The translations under genes and the position numbers were made by a program. A stretch of 64,000 nucleotides of DNA from Pseudomonas massiliensis (GTDB lineage: Bacteria; Pseudomonadota; Gammaproteobacteria; Pseudomonadales; Pseudomonadaceae): assembly GCF_000826105.1 (NCBI RefSeq), contig NZ_CCYK01000007.1, positions 868,001 to 932,000 on the forward strand, written 5' to 3'. Every line of letters starts with the position of its first letter. The first letter of the stretch is position 1. Below the pieces are notes generated by a model. That model had not been told where the DNA came from. It did no database searches and saw nothing but the letters and a program-made list of their open reading frames with translations. Positions 10,706-20,238 of this stretch are shown piece by piece.

Positions 10706-11305
10706 CGTCTTCAAGCAGCGCATGGTTGGAGCCCTGGTGTTGATCGCACTGGCGGTGGTGTTCCTGCCGATGCTCTTCAGTCGCCCTGACGAGTTGCGCG
10801 AGGTGCGTGTGGACGCGCCCGCGGCGCCTGCCGCTCCGGTGGTGCCGGATGTGAAGGTGCAGCCGGCCGCCGTTCCGGACGCCCCGACAGCGGCAGTGGC
10901 CAGTGAGCCCCCTGCCCAGGCGCCCGTGGCCATGCCGCCCGCCCAACCGCCTGTTCACGTCACGGCCCGGGCCTCGGCCCAGGCCCCCCAGCCGCGGCCC
11001 CCGCGACGCCAGCTCCGGCTGCGGTGGCCAAGACCGATACAGCCAACAAGCTCGACGGCAATGGCGTCCCGGTCAGCTGGTCGGTTCAATTGGCCAGCCT
11101 GTCCAACCGGGCCGGTGCCGATGCGCTGCAGAAAACCCTGCGCGCCCAGGGATACAACGCCTATGTGCGGTCTTCCGAGGGCAAGAACCGGGTATTCGTG
11201 GGCCCGTTGATAGAGCGCGCCGAGGCCGAGCGCGTGCGCGACGTCATCAATCGGCAGCAGAACCTCAAGGGCTTCGTGGTTCGCTTCGAGCCTGAACGCG
11301 CCTGA
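10689..11305 (+). pseudogene. dedD: SPOR-domain protein DedD, split by a one-base frameshift
   Basis: The first frame (from ATG 10689) encodes a short cytoplasmic start, a membrane span (about residues 13-31, VGALVLIALAVVFLPMLF) and a Pro/Ala-rich periplasmic linker. A second frame, open to 11305, encodes a clear SPOR domain (SWSVQLASLSNRAGADALQ ... VFVGPLIERAEAERVRDVI) that binds denuded septal peptidoglycan. Joining them needs one extra C in the six-C run at 10984-10989; with seven Cs the linker reads on as alternating Ala/Pro into the SPOR domain. As written, the protein ends out of frame at 11210 without SPOR. Synteny folC-dedD-cvpA-purF supports the identity. A sequencing error is quite possible. 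Confidence 0.8.
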
Positions 11306-11313
11306 ACGTGGGT

Positions 11314-11335
11314 GCCGGGCTAGACCAGGCCCGGC
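11314..11335 (+). terminator. GC hairpin between dedD and cvpA
   Basis: A 7-bp stem, GCCGGGC / GCCCGGC, with an 8-base loop lies just after the dedD stop. No T-tract follows, so it may slow rather than end transcription. Confidence 0.3.
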
Positions 11336-11436
11336 GGTCAGTGGCGATAGGGCGATGCCTGTCATGGTGAATGCCGCTTAACCGGAACCTTCCTCTCTGC
11401 TAAAATGCGCGGCCTTATCTGTCTGTAGGCCGAAAA

Positions 11437-12018
11437 GTGGCATTCACCTGGGTCGATTGGGCGATCATCGCGGTCGTCGCCATCTCCGCGTTGATCAGCT
11501 TGAAGCGCGGCTTCGTCAAGGAAGCCCTCTCGCTGCTTACCTGGATAGTGGCGGGCGCCGTGGCCTGGATGTTCGGCGGCGGCCTGGCCCCGTACCTGGA
11601 GAATTACATCCAGACCCCCTCGGCCCGTGTCATCGCCAGTTGCGCCATTCTTTTCGTGGCTACCCTGCTGGTCGGGGCCATGGTGAATTTCCTGATCAGC
11701 GAGTTGATCCGTGTCACCGGTCTTTCGGGAACCGACCGTTTCCTGGGCATGGTCTTCGGCGCTGCCCGAGGCGGGCTGCTGGTAGTGATCGCCGCGGGGC
11801 TGATGAGCCTGGGGCCGGTCCAGCAGGACCCTTGGTGGCAACAATCGCAGCTGTTGCCTCGTTTTCTTCTTGTCGCCGATTGGTCGAAAAATCTCGTTCT
11901 GGGGATGAGCAGTCAGTGGTTGGCGGCCGGGGTTACCTCGCCGGTCGAGATTCCGTTCAAGGAGCACCTTCTGCCGACGCCGAAAGCGGCGCAGCAAGGG
12001 TCCGTTCAGGTTCACTAA
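11437..12018 (+). CDS. cvpA: Colicin V production family membrane protein CvpA
   Basis: 193 residues, about four membrane spans (for example WVDWAIIAVVAISALISL near the N-terminus and VIASCAILFVATLLVGAMV). CvpA proteins sit just before purF in many proteobacteria and affect colicin V secretion and envelope stress tolerance; the molecular role is unclear. The conserved SLKRGFVKEALSLLTWI segment is present. Start is GTG 11437, giving the family N-terminus VAFTWVDW; no good Shine-Dalgarno precedes it. purF begins 16 bases after the stop. Confidence 0.92.
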   Translation: MAFTWVDWAIIAVVAISALISLKRGFVKEALSLLTWIVAGAVAWMFGGGLAPYLENYIQTPSARVIASCAILFVATLLVGAMVNFLISELIRVTGLSGTDRFLGMVFGAARGGLLVVIAAGLMSLGPVQQDPWWQQSQLLPRFLLVADWSKNLVLGMSSQWLAAGVTSPVEIPFKEHLLPTPKAAQQGSVQVH

Positions 12019-12034
12019 GTAGGGGTTGTGTCGC

Positions 12035-13540
12035 ATGTGTGGCATCGTCGGTATCGTCGGTAAGTCGAACGTCAATCAGGCGCTGTATGACGCGTTAACC
12101 GTCTTGCAGCATCGCGGCCAGGACGCTGCCGGTATTGTGACCAGCCACGATGGCCGGTTATTCCTGCGCAAGGACAACGGCCTTGTGCGCGATGTGTTCC
12201 AGCAGCGGCACATGCAGCGCCTCGTGGGCCACATGGGGATCGGCCATGTGCGCTACCCCACGGCGGGCAGCTCCACCTCGGCCGAGGCGCAGCCGTTCTA
12301 CGTGAACTCCCCCTACGGGATCACGCTGGCCCACAATGGCAACCTCACCAATGTGGAGCAGCTGGCCAAGGAGATCTACGCCTCGGACCTGCGCCACGTG
12401 AATACGAGTTCGGACTCCGAAGTGCTGCTCAACGTGTTCGCCCACGAGCTGGCGGTGCGCGGCAAGCTTCAGCCCACCGAGGAGGATGTGTTCGCGGCGG
12501 TAAAGGATACTCACAAGCGCTGCCGGGGTGGCTACGCGGTAGTGGCCATGATCACCGGCTATGGCATCGTCGGCTTCCGTGACCCGAACGCCATCCGCCC
12601 CATCGTGTTCGGCCAGCGCCACACCGATGAAGGTGTGGAGTACATGATCGCCTCAGAGAGCGTGGCCCTCGACGTGCTGGGCTTCACCCTGATCCGCGAC
12701 CTGGCGCCGGGCGAAGCCGTGTACATCACCGAGGATGGCAAGCTGCATACCCGCCAGTGCGCCCCCAATCCGCACTACGCGCCCTGCATTTTCGAACATG
12801 TCTACCTGGCGCGGCCGGACTCGATCATCGACGGTATTTCCGTCTACAAGGCTCGCCTGCGCATGGGTGAGAAGCTCGCCGAGAAGATTCAGCGCGAGCG
12901 CCCCGAACACGATATCGACGTGGTCATCCCGATTCCTGATACCAGCCGCACCTCCGCCCTTGAGCTGGCCAACCAGCTTGGGGTGAAGTTCCGCGAAGGC
13001 TTCGTGAAGAACCGCTACATTGGTCGCACCTTCATCATGCCGGGCCAGGCGGCCCGCAAGAAGTCGGTCCGGCAGAAGCTGAACGCCATCGAGCTGGAGT
13101 TCCGCGGCAAGAATGTCATGCTGGTGGACGACTCCATCGTGCGCGGTACCACCTGCAAGCAGATCATCCAGATGGCCCGCGAAGCCGGGGCCAAGAAGGT
13201 GTACTTCTGCTCCGCCGCGCCGGCGGTCCGTTACCCGAACGTCTATGGCATCGACATGCCCAGTGCCCATGAGCTGATCGCCCACAACCGCAGTACTCAG
13301 GAAGTGGCGGACCTGATCGGCGCCGACTGGCTGATCTACCAGGACCTGCCGGACCTCATCGACGCGGTGGGTGGCGGCAAGGTGAAGATCGATCATTTCG
13401 ATTGCGCGGTGTTCGACGGCAAGTATGTCACCGGCGACGTGGACGAAGCCTACCTGAGCAAGATCGACACGGCTCGCAATGACATGGCCAAGGTGAAGAC
13501 ACAGGCTGTGAGCGCCATCATCGACCTCTATAACAACTGA
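12035..13540 (+). CDS. purF: Amidophosphoribosyltransferase
   Basis: PurF makes phosphoribosylamine from PRPP and glutamine, the first step of purine synthesis. 501 residues. ATG 12035 places Cys second (MCGIVGIVG), which becomes the N-terminal nucleophile, so this start is preferred over the upstream TTG at 12026. The glutaminase motif [12 protein letters not shown] and the PRPP-binding [13 protein letters not shown] loop are intact. It lies downstream of cvpA and just before metZ. Confidence 0.97.
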   Translation: MCGIVGIVGKSNVNQALYDALTVLQHRGQDAAGIVTSHDGRLFLRKDNGLVRDVFQQRHMQRLVGHMGIGHVRYPTAGSSTSAEAQPFYVNSPYGITLAHNGNLTNVEQLAKEIYASDLRHVNTSSDSEVLLNVFAHELAVRGKLQPTEEDVFAAVKDTHKRCRGGYAVVAMITGYGIVGFRDPNAIRPIVFGQRHTDEGVEYMIASESVALDVLGFTLIRDLAPGEAVYITEDGKLHTRQCAPNPHYAPCIFEHVYLARPDSIIDGISVYKARLRMGEKLAEKIQRERPEHDIDVVIPIPDTSRTSALELANQLGVKFREGFVKNRYIGRTFIMPGQAARKKSVRQKLNAIELEFRGKNVMLVDDSIVRGTTCKQIIQMAREAGAKKVYFCSAAPAVRYPNVYGIDMPSAHELIAHNRSTQEVADLIGADWLIYQDLPDLIDAVGGGKVKIDHFDCAVFDGKYVTGDVDEAYLSKIDTARNDMAKVKTQAVSAIIDLYNN

Positions 13541-13551
13541 AGGAGCAGGCC

Positions 13552-14766
13552 ATGAGCCAGGACTGGGACGCAGGACGCCTTGACAGTGATCTCGACGGCG
13601 TGGGCTTCGACACCCTGGCGGTGCGCGCCGGCCAGCATCGGACGCCGGAGGGCGAACACAGCGACCCGCTGTTTTTCACGTCCAGCTACGTGTTCCGCAC
13701 CGCCGCCGACGCGGCGGCCCGTTTTGCCGGAGAGGTACCTGGCAACGTTTATTCGCGCTACACCAACCCCACCGTGCGCTCGTTCGAGGAGCGCATCGCG
13801 GCCATGGAAGGGGCGGAGCAGGCGGTGGCATTCGCCACCGGCATGGCGGCCATCACCGGCGTGGCCATGGGGCTGTGCAGCGCGGGAGATCATGTGCTGA
13901 TATCCCAGAGCGTGTTCGGTTCGACCATCAGCCTGTTCGACAAATACTTCAAGCGCTTCGGTATCGAGGTGGACTACGTACCGCTGGCCGATGTAGGCGA
14001 TTGGGAGCGGGCGATCAAACCCAATACCCGCCTGCTGTTCGTGGAATCCCCCTCCAACCCCCTGGCGGAACTGGTGGATATCGCCGCGCTGGCCGAGGTG
14101 GCCCATGCCAGGGGCGCGCTGCTGGTGGTGGACAACTGTTTCAGCACGCCGGCCTTGCAACAGCCGCTCAAGCTTGGCGCCGACATCGTGGTGCATTCGG
14201 CGACCAAGTTCATCGACGGCCAGGGGCGCTGCATGGGCGGTGTGGTGGCTGGACGCGCGGAACACTTGAAGGAAATGGTCGGCGTGGTTCGTACCGCAGG
14301 CTTTTCCCTCAGCCCGTTCAATGCCTGGGTTTTTCTCAAGGGGCTGGAAACCTTGAGCCTGCGCATGCGCGCCCACTGCGCCAATGCCCAGGCCCTGGCC
14401 GAATGGCTGGAACGCCAGCCGGGCGTGGAGCGGGTGCACTATGCAGGCCTGGAGAGTCATCCCCAGCATGCCTTGGCACGGCAGCAGATGCGCGGCGGTT
14501 TCGGCGGTGTGGTCAGTTTCGAGGTCAAGGGCGGCAAGGCCGGTGCCTGGGCTTTCATCGACGCGACTCGACTGGTATCCATCACTGCCAACCTGGGCGA
14601 CAGCAAGACGACCATCACGCACCCGGCCACTACCTCCCACGGCCGGTTGTCACCCCAGGAGCGTGAAGCCGCGGGCATCAGTGACAGCCTGATCCGGGTG
14701 GCGGTGGGGCTGGAAGACTTGGCTGACCTTAAGGCCGACATGGCTCGAGGCCTCGCGGCGCTGTGA
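13552..14766 (+). CDS. metZ: O-succinylhomoserine sulfhydrylase
   Basis: MetZ uses sulfide and O-succinylhomoserine to form homocysteine directly, the Pseudomonas route to methionine. 404 residues of the Cys/Met-metabolism PLP fold. The PLP lysine is in [14 protein letters not shown] (about Lys219). [21 protein letters not shown] and the C-terminal [17 protein letters not shown] are characteristic. ATG 13552 has AAGGAGCAGGCC upstream. It is 11 bases after purF, so probably co-transcribed. Confidence 0.95.
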   Translation: MSQDWDAGRLDSDLDGVGFDTLAVRAGQHRTPEGEHSDPLFFTSSYVFRTAADAAARFAGEVPGNVYSRYTNPTVRSFEERIAAMEGAEQAVAFATGMAAITGVAMGLCSAGDHVLISQSVFGSTISLFDKYFKRFGIEVDYVPLADVGDWERAIKPNTRLLFVESPSNPLAELVDIAALAEVAHARGALLVVDNCFSTPALQQPLKLGADIVVHSATKFIDGQGRCMGGVVAGRAEHLKEMVGVVRTAGFSLSPFNAWVFLKGLETLSLRMRAHCANAQALAEWLERQPGVERVHYAGLESHPQHALARQQMRGGFGGVVSFEVKGGKAGAWAFIDATRLVSITANLGDSKTTITHPATTSHGRLSPQEREAAGISDSLIRVAVGLEDLADLKADMARGLAAL

Positions 14767-14771
14767 TACCC

Positions 14772-15539
14772 ATGGAAATTGTCGGGAGCGGCTTCAGGGA
14801 CGCCAAGGTGGCACTGGTGACCGGCGCCGCGCGCGGGATAGGCCTGGGCATCGCGGCCTGGTTGCTGGTGGAAGGCTGGAAAGTGGTGCTCAGTGACATC
14901 GATGTGGAGCGCGGCCGTCTGGTGGCGGATTCCCTCGGAGAGGGCGCTACCTTCGTCGGCATGGACGTGGCCGAGGAAAAGCAGGTGGTGGCCGGTGTCG
15001 CCGAGGCTCTGGCGCGTTTCGGTCGCCTCGATGCCCTGGTCTGCAACGCCGCCGTGGCCACGGCTCATAACGGCCCGCTGGAAAGTCTTTCGCTGGCTCG
15101 GTGGCGTCGGGTGCTGGACGTGAATCTGACAGGCACCATGCTGTTGGCGCGTCATTGCGCACCTTACCTGCGGGCGCGCAATGGTGCCATTGTCAATCTC
15201 TGTTCGACCCGGGCCCATCAGTCCGAGCCCGATAGTGAGGCCTATGCCGCCAGCAAGGGCGGCGTACTGGCCTTGACCCATGCTCTGGCTGTAAGTCTCG
15301 GCCCGGAAATCCGGGTCAATGCCATTTCCCCCGGATGGGTCGATGCGCGAGACCTCGGCGAGCGTCGGGCTGCGCCATTGGACGAGCAGGATCATGCCCA
15401 GCATCCGGTCGGGCGCGTCGGCACGGTGGAGGATATTGCTGCCGCTGTGTCCTGGCTGCTGTCGGTGAACGCTGGCTTCATTACAGGGCAGGAGTGGGTC
15501 GTCGACGGCGGGATGACGCGCAAGATGATCTACGTTTGA
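14772..15539 (+). CDS. Short-chain dehydrogenase/reductase of unknown substrate
   Basis: 255 residues, classical SDR. It has the cofactor motif TGAARGIG at residues 17-24, a CNAAVA in place of the usual NNAG, and the active-site serine in NLCST followed by YAASK (Tyr158, Lys162). D/I at the end of beta-2 (LSDIDVERG) suggests NAD(H) preference; that is inference. ATG 14772 is used; a GTG at 14763 overlapping the metZ stop is possible, and neither has a strong ribosome site. It follows metZ, as I recall in P. aeruginosa. Substrate unknown. Confidence 0.88.
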   Translation: MEIVGSGFRDAKVALVTGAARGIGLGIAAWLLVEGWKVVLSDIDVERGRLVADSLGEGATFVGMDVAEEKQVVAGVAEALARFGRLDALVCNAAVATAHNGPLESLSLARWRRVLDVNLTGTMLLARHCAPYLRARNGAIVNLCSTRAHQSEPDSEAYAASKGGVLALTHALAVSLGPEIRVNAISPGWVDARDLGERRAAPLDEQDHAQHPVGRVGTVEDIAAAVSWLLSVNAGFITGQEWVVDGGMTRKMIYV

Positions 15540-15568
15540 AGGTTTTGAAAAAAACTTCAAGCAGGGTA

Positions 15569-15597
15569 TTGACTTACATGCGCCTCCTGTCCAAAAT
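15569..15597 (+). promoter_or_regulatory. Sigma-70 promoter for the tRNA-Val gene
   Basis: TTGACT (15569-15574), a 17-base spacer and CAAAAT (15592-15597), followed by a GC-rich discriminator (GCGC), lie 25 bases upstream of tRNA-Val. This layout is typical of stable-RNA promoters. Confidence 0.6.
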
Positions 15598-15621
15598 GCG
15601 CACCACTTCGACGCAGTACAC

Positions 15622-15697
15622 GGGTGATTAGCTCAGCTGGGAGAGCATCTGCCTTACAAGCAGAGGGTCGGCGGTTCGATCCCGTCATCACCCACCA
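15622..15697 (+). tRNA. tRNA-Val (anticodon TAC)
   Basis: 76-base cloverleaf with encoded CCA. The acceptor arm is GGGTGAT paired with ATCACCC, the D-loop is AGCTCAGCTGGGAGAGC, the anticodon loop is CTTACAA (TAC) and the T-loop is GGTTCGATCC. Confidence 0.97.
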
Positions 15698-15742
15698 CTT
15701 CGAAGTGCTCTGATTCTAGAGCGGACGAAAGTCCACCGACGC

Positions 15743-15819
15743 GCAGCGGTAGTTCAGTCGGTTAGAATACCGGCCTGTCACGCCGGGGGTCGCGGGTTCG
15801 AGTCCCGTCCGCTGCGCCA
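15743..15819 (+). tRNA. tRNA-Asp (anticodon GTC), copy 1
   Basis: 77-base cloverleaf with encoded CCA. Acceptor arm GCAGCGG paired with CCGCTGC, anticodon loop CTGTCAC (GTC), T-arm GCGGGTTCGAGTCCCGT. It lies 45 bases after tRNA-Val and probably shares its transcript. Confidence 0.97.
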
Positions 15820-15914
15820 TTTTTACTCCAGGTTTGGTTGCCTACAAGCTTGAGATCGAAGCACACCCCGCCTCGGTCAGTCGTTGCACCCTGGGCGAAA
15901 GCCTGATTCATCAC

Positions 15915-15991
15915 GCAGCGGTAGTTCAGTCGGTTAGAATACCGGCCTGTCACGCCGGGGGTCGCGGGTTCGAGTCCCGTCCGCTGCGCCA
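15915..15991 (+). tRNA. tRNA-Asp (anticodon GTC), copy 2
   Basis: Identical to the copy at 15743-15819 over all 77 bases, 95 bases further on. It is the last tRNA before the terminator at about 16032. Confidence 0.97.
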
Positions 15992-16031
15992 TATCTCGTT
16001 GGAAACGCCTGAACCGTTTCCAGCATTGGAG

Positions 16032-16060
16032 AAGCGACCTTAGGGTCGCTTTTTTCGTTT
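16032..16060 (+). terminator. Intrinsic terminator of the tRNA operon
   Basis: AAGCGACC / GGTCGCTT, an 8-bp stem (16032-16039 with 16044-16051), with loop TTAG followed by a run of Ts. A strong rho-independent terminator 40 bases after the last tRNA. Confidence 0.9.
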
Positions 16061-16324
16061 CCGCTGGCTGAACCGAAGTCGTGCGGTTAGGCCTGTCTTG
16101 CGCCATTTGCGTGCGTGCCAGACCAGCCTTGCTCCAGTCACTCGCGAAACTTCAAGTTTCGTTGGACAGCAAGGTCATCATGGTGGGAGCTAGCGAAAGG
16201 GCTCTGTGATCAGGCGCAATGCTTCACCCGCGCTGACGCTTCCACTGGTTAGCCAGCGGAGCTGTCGAATCCGGCGCTGCTATAGCTATCCGCTAGCTGG
16301 GCTGGTTCGCACCGCCAGCAGCCC
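16056..16324. other. Upstream region of nasA
   Basis: About 270 bases between the tRNA terminator and the nasA promoter, with no visible gene. A TGCGCCA-N3-GCGTGCG element at 16099-16115 resembles the NtrC operator (TGCACCA-N3-TGGTGCA, about 10 of 14 positions) and could be an enhancer for the sigma-54 promoter at 16325. This is tentative. Confidence 0.35.
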
Positions 16325-16340
16325 TGGCCCAAAACCTGCA
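16325..16340 (+). promoter_or_regulatory. Sigma-54 promoter of nasA
   Basis: TGGCCC-N5-CTGCA matches the RpoN -24/-12 pattern (TGGCAC-N5-TTGCA) in 9 of 11 core positions, with the GG and GC doublets correctly spaced. The predicted start of transcription is near 16351, giving a leader of about 108 bases. NtrC/RpoN control of nitrate assimilation is established for pseudomonads. Confidence 0.6.
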
Positions 16341-16355
16341 TTCCTCCTTCGCAAA

Positions 16356-16433
16356 CGCAGCCAACGCAGGCTGCAGTCACGACAAAGGCGCCGTGTTGCT
16401 CCGCTGAAAGGCGAGGGCAACCGGCGCCTTTTT
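16356..16433 (+). promoter_or_regulatory. nasA leader: ANTAR-type hairpin plus attenuator
   Basis: A hairpin GCAGCC-AACGCA-GGCTGC (16357-16374) has a six-base loop with A at position 1 and G at position 4, the signature recognised by ANTAR antiterminators such as NasT/NasR. It is followed by an intrinsic terminator, AAAGGCGCCG / CGGCGCCTTT (16384-16393 with 16422-16431), and a T-run to 16433, all before the nasA ribosome site. A partner first hairpin is not obvious. The layout predicts termination in the leader unless NasT binds. Confidence 0.65.
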
Positions 16434-16458
16434 GCGTTCAGGCGAAGGAGACACGGCA

Positions 16459-19400
16459 ATGGCCCAGGCAACCGTACGCAGCGTTTGCCCCTATTGTGGG
16501 GTTGGCTGCGGGCTGGTGATGACCGTAGAAGATGATCGCATCATCGCCGTCAGTGGCGACAAGGCACACCCGAGTAACAGGGGCCGGCTCTGTACCAAAG
16601 GCATGACGGCCCACCTGCCGGTGGTCAGCCCCGGGCGCCTGGACAAGGCATGGGCCCGGCCGGACCGGGCATCACCCGCGACCGCCGTGGCGCTGGAGAC
16701 TGCCATCGAGCAGTGCGCCCAACGCCTGCGCGCCATCATTGATACCCATGGCCCGGATGCCGTGGCGCTCTATGTATCCGGGCAGATGTCCCTCGAGGCC
16801 CAGTACCTGGCCAACAAGCTCGCCAAGGGGTTCATCCGTACCCGCCATATCGAATCCAATTCCCGGCTGTGCATGGCCAGCGCCAGCACGGGCTACAAGC
16901 AGTCCCTGGGCGCGGATGGCCCGCCAGGCGCCTACGATGACTTCGACCATGCCGACCTTTTCTTCGTCAGCGGGGCGAACATGGCCGACTGTCATCCGAT
17001 CCTGTTCCTGCGCCTGCTCGACAGGCGCAAAGCCGGGGCAAAGCTGATTGTGGTGGACCCGCGGCGGACCGCTACGGCGGAAAAAGCCGACCTCTTCCTC
17101 CAGCTTCGGCCAGGCACTGACCTGGCCCTGCTCAATGGCTTGCTGTTCCTGCTTCAGGAAGAAGGCCGCATCGACCAGGCATTCATCGCCCAACACTGCG
17201 AAGGCTGGGAAGCCATGCCCGAATTCCTCGCGGACTATCCCCCAGCGCGAGTAGCCGCCATCACCGGAGTGGCGGAAGCAGACCTGCGCCTGGCGGCGCG
17301 CTGGATCGGCGAAAATCCCAACTGGATGAGCTGCTGGACCATGGGGTTGAACCAAAGCGTGCAGGGTACCTGGCATACCAACGCTCTCTGCAACCTCCAC
17401 CTGGCCACGGGGGCGATCTGCCGGCCAGGCGCCGGGCCGTTTTCCCTCACCGGTCAGCCCAACGCCATGGGTGGCCGCGAGATGGGTTACATGGGGCCCG
17501 GCCTGCCAGGCCAGCGCTCAGCCCTGGTCGCCGCGGATCGCGCCTTCAGCGAAGCCCGGTGGGGGCTGCCGAGCGGTCACCTGCGTACCGAGAGCGGCGA
17601 AGGCACGGTTGGCCTGTTCGAGGCGATGGCCCAGGGCGAGGTGAAGGCCTGCTGGATCATCTGTACCAACCCTGTGGCCAGTGTCGCCAACCGTAATCGG
17701 GTGATCGAAGGCCTCAAGGCCGCTGAGCTGGTCATCAGCCAGGACGCCTTCCTGGATACCGAAACCAACGCCTATGCCGATATCCTGCTGCCTGGCGCGC
17801 TCTGGGCCGAGGCCGACGGGGTGATGGTGAACTCCGAGCGCAACCTTACCCTGGCGACGCAGGCGGTAACGGCTCCCGGCGACGCCCTGGCGGACTGGCA
17901 GCTGATCGCCCGGGTGGCGTGCGCCATGGGCTATGGCGCTCACTTCAGCTACACCAACGCCGCTGAAGTGTTCGAGGAAATCCGCGGCTTCGCCAACCCG
18001 CAGACCGGCTACGACCTGGGGCGTACTGACTATGAGCAGTTGCGCCAGGGCCCTGTGCAATGGCCGATACAGTCAACCGACACCCGGCGCAACCCTATCC
18101 GTTATCTGGGGCCAGAAGGCCTGCGCTTCCCAACGCCCACCGGGCGGGCCTGTTTCCTGGCGCGGCCACATTTGCCATCCGTGGAGCGCCCTGACCAAGC
18201 GTTTCCCTGGGTACTCAACACCGGGCGCCTGCAGCATCAATGGCACACCCTGACGAAGACCGGCAAGGTCCCGGCCCTGAATCGCCTCAACCCCGGGCCC
18301 TTCGTTGAAATCCATCCCGAGGACGCGGTGGCTCTAGGCATCGCGCAGGGCGACCGTGTGCGTCTGTCGACCCGCCGCGGCCAGGCCGAGCTACCGGCCC
18401 TGGTCTCTGACCGAGTACGTCCGGGCAACTGTTTCGCGCCCTTCCACTGGAGCGATGTCCATGGCGAAGGCCTGGCTGTCAATGCCCTGACCCAGGACGC
18501 TGTGGACGCGGACTCGCTGCAACCGGCGTTCAAGTTCGCGGCGGTGCGCCTGGAGCGTGTGGGGCCCCCGGCACAACGGGTGGACGAAGCGGAGGTGGCG
18601 CCTGTTGAAGGTCAACCCTTGCTGCTGTGGGGTTCTCAGACGGGCACGGCACAGGCGCTGGCCGAGCGCCTCGGTGCTCAACTGACGCAACAAGGCCTGC
18701 CTTTGCAGCTCAAAGGATTGCATGAGGTGACCCCGGCGCATCTGCGCCAGGCCAGCCTCGCCCTGCTGGTGACCAGCACCTTCGGCGACGGCGAGGCGCC
18801 GGATAACGCCGCGAACTTCTGGGCCGCGCTGCAAAACGAAGAAGCGCTGGCCAACCTGCGTTATGCCGTGCTGGCCTTGGGTGATCCCAGTTACGACGCC
18901 TTTTGTGGCTTTGGACGACGCCTGGACGAACAACTGCAAGCCTTGGGTGCCACCGCGCTGGTGCCCCGGCAGGACTGCCATGGCGGCGATAGCGCCAGGT
19001 CGGGGCAGTGGCTGCGCCAGCTATGCCAGGCCCTGGCCTTGGAGTCGCCCCTGGCGGTGCCCGTGCCGATCGCCGAGCAAGCCCGACAAGCAGGCTATGA
19101 CCGTTGTAACCCCTTGAGCACGCGCCTGTTGCACAACCGGCTGCTCAGCGGCCCAGGGGCAACCAAGGAAACCCGGCAACTGGTGTTCGACCTCAGTGGC
19201 TCGGGCCTCACCTATAAAGCCGGGGATGCCCTCGGCATCTGGCCGGAGAATTGCCCCGCGCTGGTGGAGGAGTTCCTCATCAGCCTAGGGCTGGATGGCC
19301 AGGCGAGCTGGGACCTGGAGCAGGGTTCGCTGCCCCTGGCCGAGGCGTTGCGCTTGCACCTGGATATCAGCCGGGTCACCCCGCAATGGCTGGCCTGGGT

Positions 19401-20208
19401 GGCCTGCGCCAGTGGGGATTCGGAGCTGCAACGGCTACTGGCGCCCGAGAACAAGACCGAACTGCAGGGCTGGCTGTGGGGCCGTCAGTTAGTGGACCTA
19501 CTCCAGGCCTACAGCCTGCGCCCCTCCCTGGACGAACTGCGGTCGCTGCTCAAGCCCCTGCAGCCACGGCTCTACTCCATCAGTTCCAGCGCCGCGCATA
19601 CCCCGGACGAAGTCCAGATCACTGTGTCCACGGTGCGCTACCGGTATGGCCAGCAGGGCCGCCATGGGGTTGCCTCGGGCTACCTGGCGGACCGCGCCAG
19701 CGCCAGCCAGGTGCGGCTGTTCATTCAGCCGTCGGCGCGCTTTCATATCCCCGAAAATCCTGACACCCCAGTGATCATGGTAGGGCCTGGCACTGGCGTG
19801 GCCCCTTTCCGCGGTTTTCTCCACGAGCGTGAGGCCCAAGGGGCCAGGGGCCGTAACTGGCTGGTGTTCGGCGAGCAGTACCGCGCCACCGATTTCTACT
19901 ACCGGGAAGAACTGGAAGGCTGGCTGCGCAGCGGGCACCTGACTCATCTGGATACCGCGTTTTCCCGCGACCAGGACGAGAAAGTGTATGTGCAACACCG
20001 CTTACTGGAGCAGGGCGCGCGCCTGTGGCAGTGGCTGGAGGAGGGCGCCAGCTTCTATGTGTGTGGGGATGCCCAGCGCATGGCCAGAGACGTACAGGGG
20101 GCGTTGCTGGAGGTCATTCAGCGATTCGGTGGCTTGAGCGCCACCCAGGCCAACGATTACCTGGACGCGCTGGGGCGTGAACATCGCTATCTGCGAGACG
20201 TTTATTGA
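16459..20208 (+). CDS. nasA: Assimilatory nitrate reductase fused to a flavoprotein reductase
   Basis: 1,249 residues, bifunctional. The N-terminal two-thirds is a molybdopterin-guanine-dinucleotide nitrate reductase with a [4Fe-4S] site (Cys10, 13, 17 and 45) and the presumed Mo-ligand Cys138 in SRLCMASAS. From about residue 720 a flavodoxin-like FMN domain begins (LLLWGSQTGTAQALAERL). It is followed by FAD- and NADPH-binding modules (YSISSSA, GVASGYLADR, and MVGPGTGVAPFRGF near 1107) resembling the sulfite reductase alpha subunit. One protein can thus pass electrons from NADPH to nitrate. Start ATG 16459 follows GAAGGAGACACGGCA. Such fusions occur in pseudomonads; the domain boundaries are my estimate. 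Confidence 0.93.
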   Translation: MAQATVRSVCPYCGVGCGLVMTVEDDRIIAVSGDKAHPSNRGRLCTKGMTAHLPVVSPGRLDKAWARPDRASPATAVALETAIEQCAQRLRAIIDTHGPDAVALYVSGQMSLEAQYLANKLAKGFIRTRHIESNSRLCMASASTGYKQSLGADGPPGAYDDFDHADLFFVSGANMADCHPILFLRLLDRRKAGAKLIVVDPRRTATAEKADLFLQLRPGTDLALLNGLLFLLQEEGRIDQAFIAQHCEGWEAMPEFLADYPPARVAAITGVAEADLRLAARWIGENPNWMSCWTMGLNQSVQGTWHTNALCNLHLATGAICRPGAGPFSLTGQPNAMGGREMGYMGPGLPGQRSALVAADRAFSEARWGLPSGHLRTESGEGTVGLFEAMAQGEVKACWIICTNPVASVANRNRVIEGLKAAELVISQDAFLDTETNAYADILLPGALWAEADGVMVNSERNLTLATQAVTAPGDALADWQLIARVACAMGYGAHFSYTNAAEVFEEIRGFANPQTGYDLGRTDYEQLRQGPVQWPIQSTDTRRNPIRYLGPEGLRFPTPTGRACFLARPHLPSVERPDQAFPWVLNTGRLQHQWHTLTKTGKVPALNRLNPGPFVEIHPEDAVALGIAQGDRVRLSTRRGQAELPALVSDRVRPGNCFAPFHWSDVHGEGLAVNALTQDAVDADSLQPAFKFAAVRLERVGPPAQRVDEAEVAPVEGQPLLLWGSQTGTAQALAERLGAQLTQQGLPLQLKGLHEVTPAHLRQASLALLVTSTFGDGEAPDNAANFWAALQNEEALANLRYAVLALGDPSYDAFCGFGRRLDEQLQALGATALVPRQDCHGGDSARSGQWLRQLCQALALESPLAVPVPIAEQARQAGYDRCNPLSTRLLHNRLLSGPGATKETRQLVFDLSGSGLTYKAGDALGIWPENCPALVEEFLISLGLDGQASWDLEQGSLPLAEALRLHLDISRVTPQWLAWVACASGDSELQRLLAPENKTELQGWLWGRQLVDLLQAYSLRPSLDELRSLLKPLQPRLYSISSSAAHTPDEVQITVSTVRYRYGQQGRHGVASGYLADRASASQVRLFIQPSARFHIPENPDTPVIMVGPGTGVAPFRGFLHEREAQGARGRNWLVFGEQYRATDFYYREELEGWLRSGHLTHLDTAFSRDQDEKVYVQHRLLEQGARLWQWLEEGASFYVCGDAQRMARDVQGALLEVIQRFGGLSATQANDYLDALGREHRYLRDVY

Positions 20209-20238
20209 TGCCCCATAACCGGGACTGTTGAATGGCCA

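Noticed and set aside
15762..16106. Minus-strand ORF containing TGLEPATPGVTGRYSNRL and DGTRTRDPRRDRP
   Set aside because: These peptides are the reverse-strand translation of the two tRNA-Asp genes, a known source of false proteins.
15622..16458. Genomic island inserted at the tRNA genes, carrying nas/nir
   Set aside because: No integrase, no direct repeat of a tRNA 3' end beyond the tandem tRNA-Asp copies, and the nas/nir genes have normal composition by eye.
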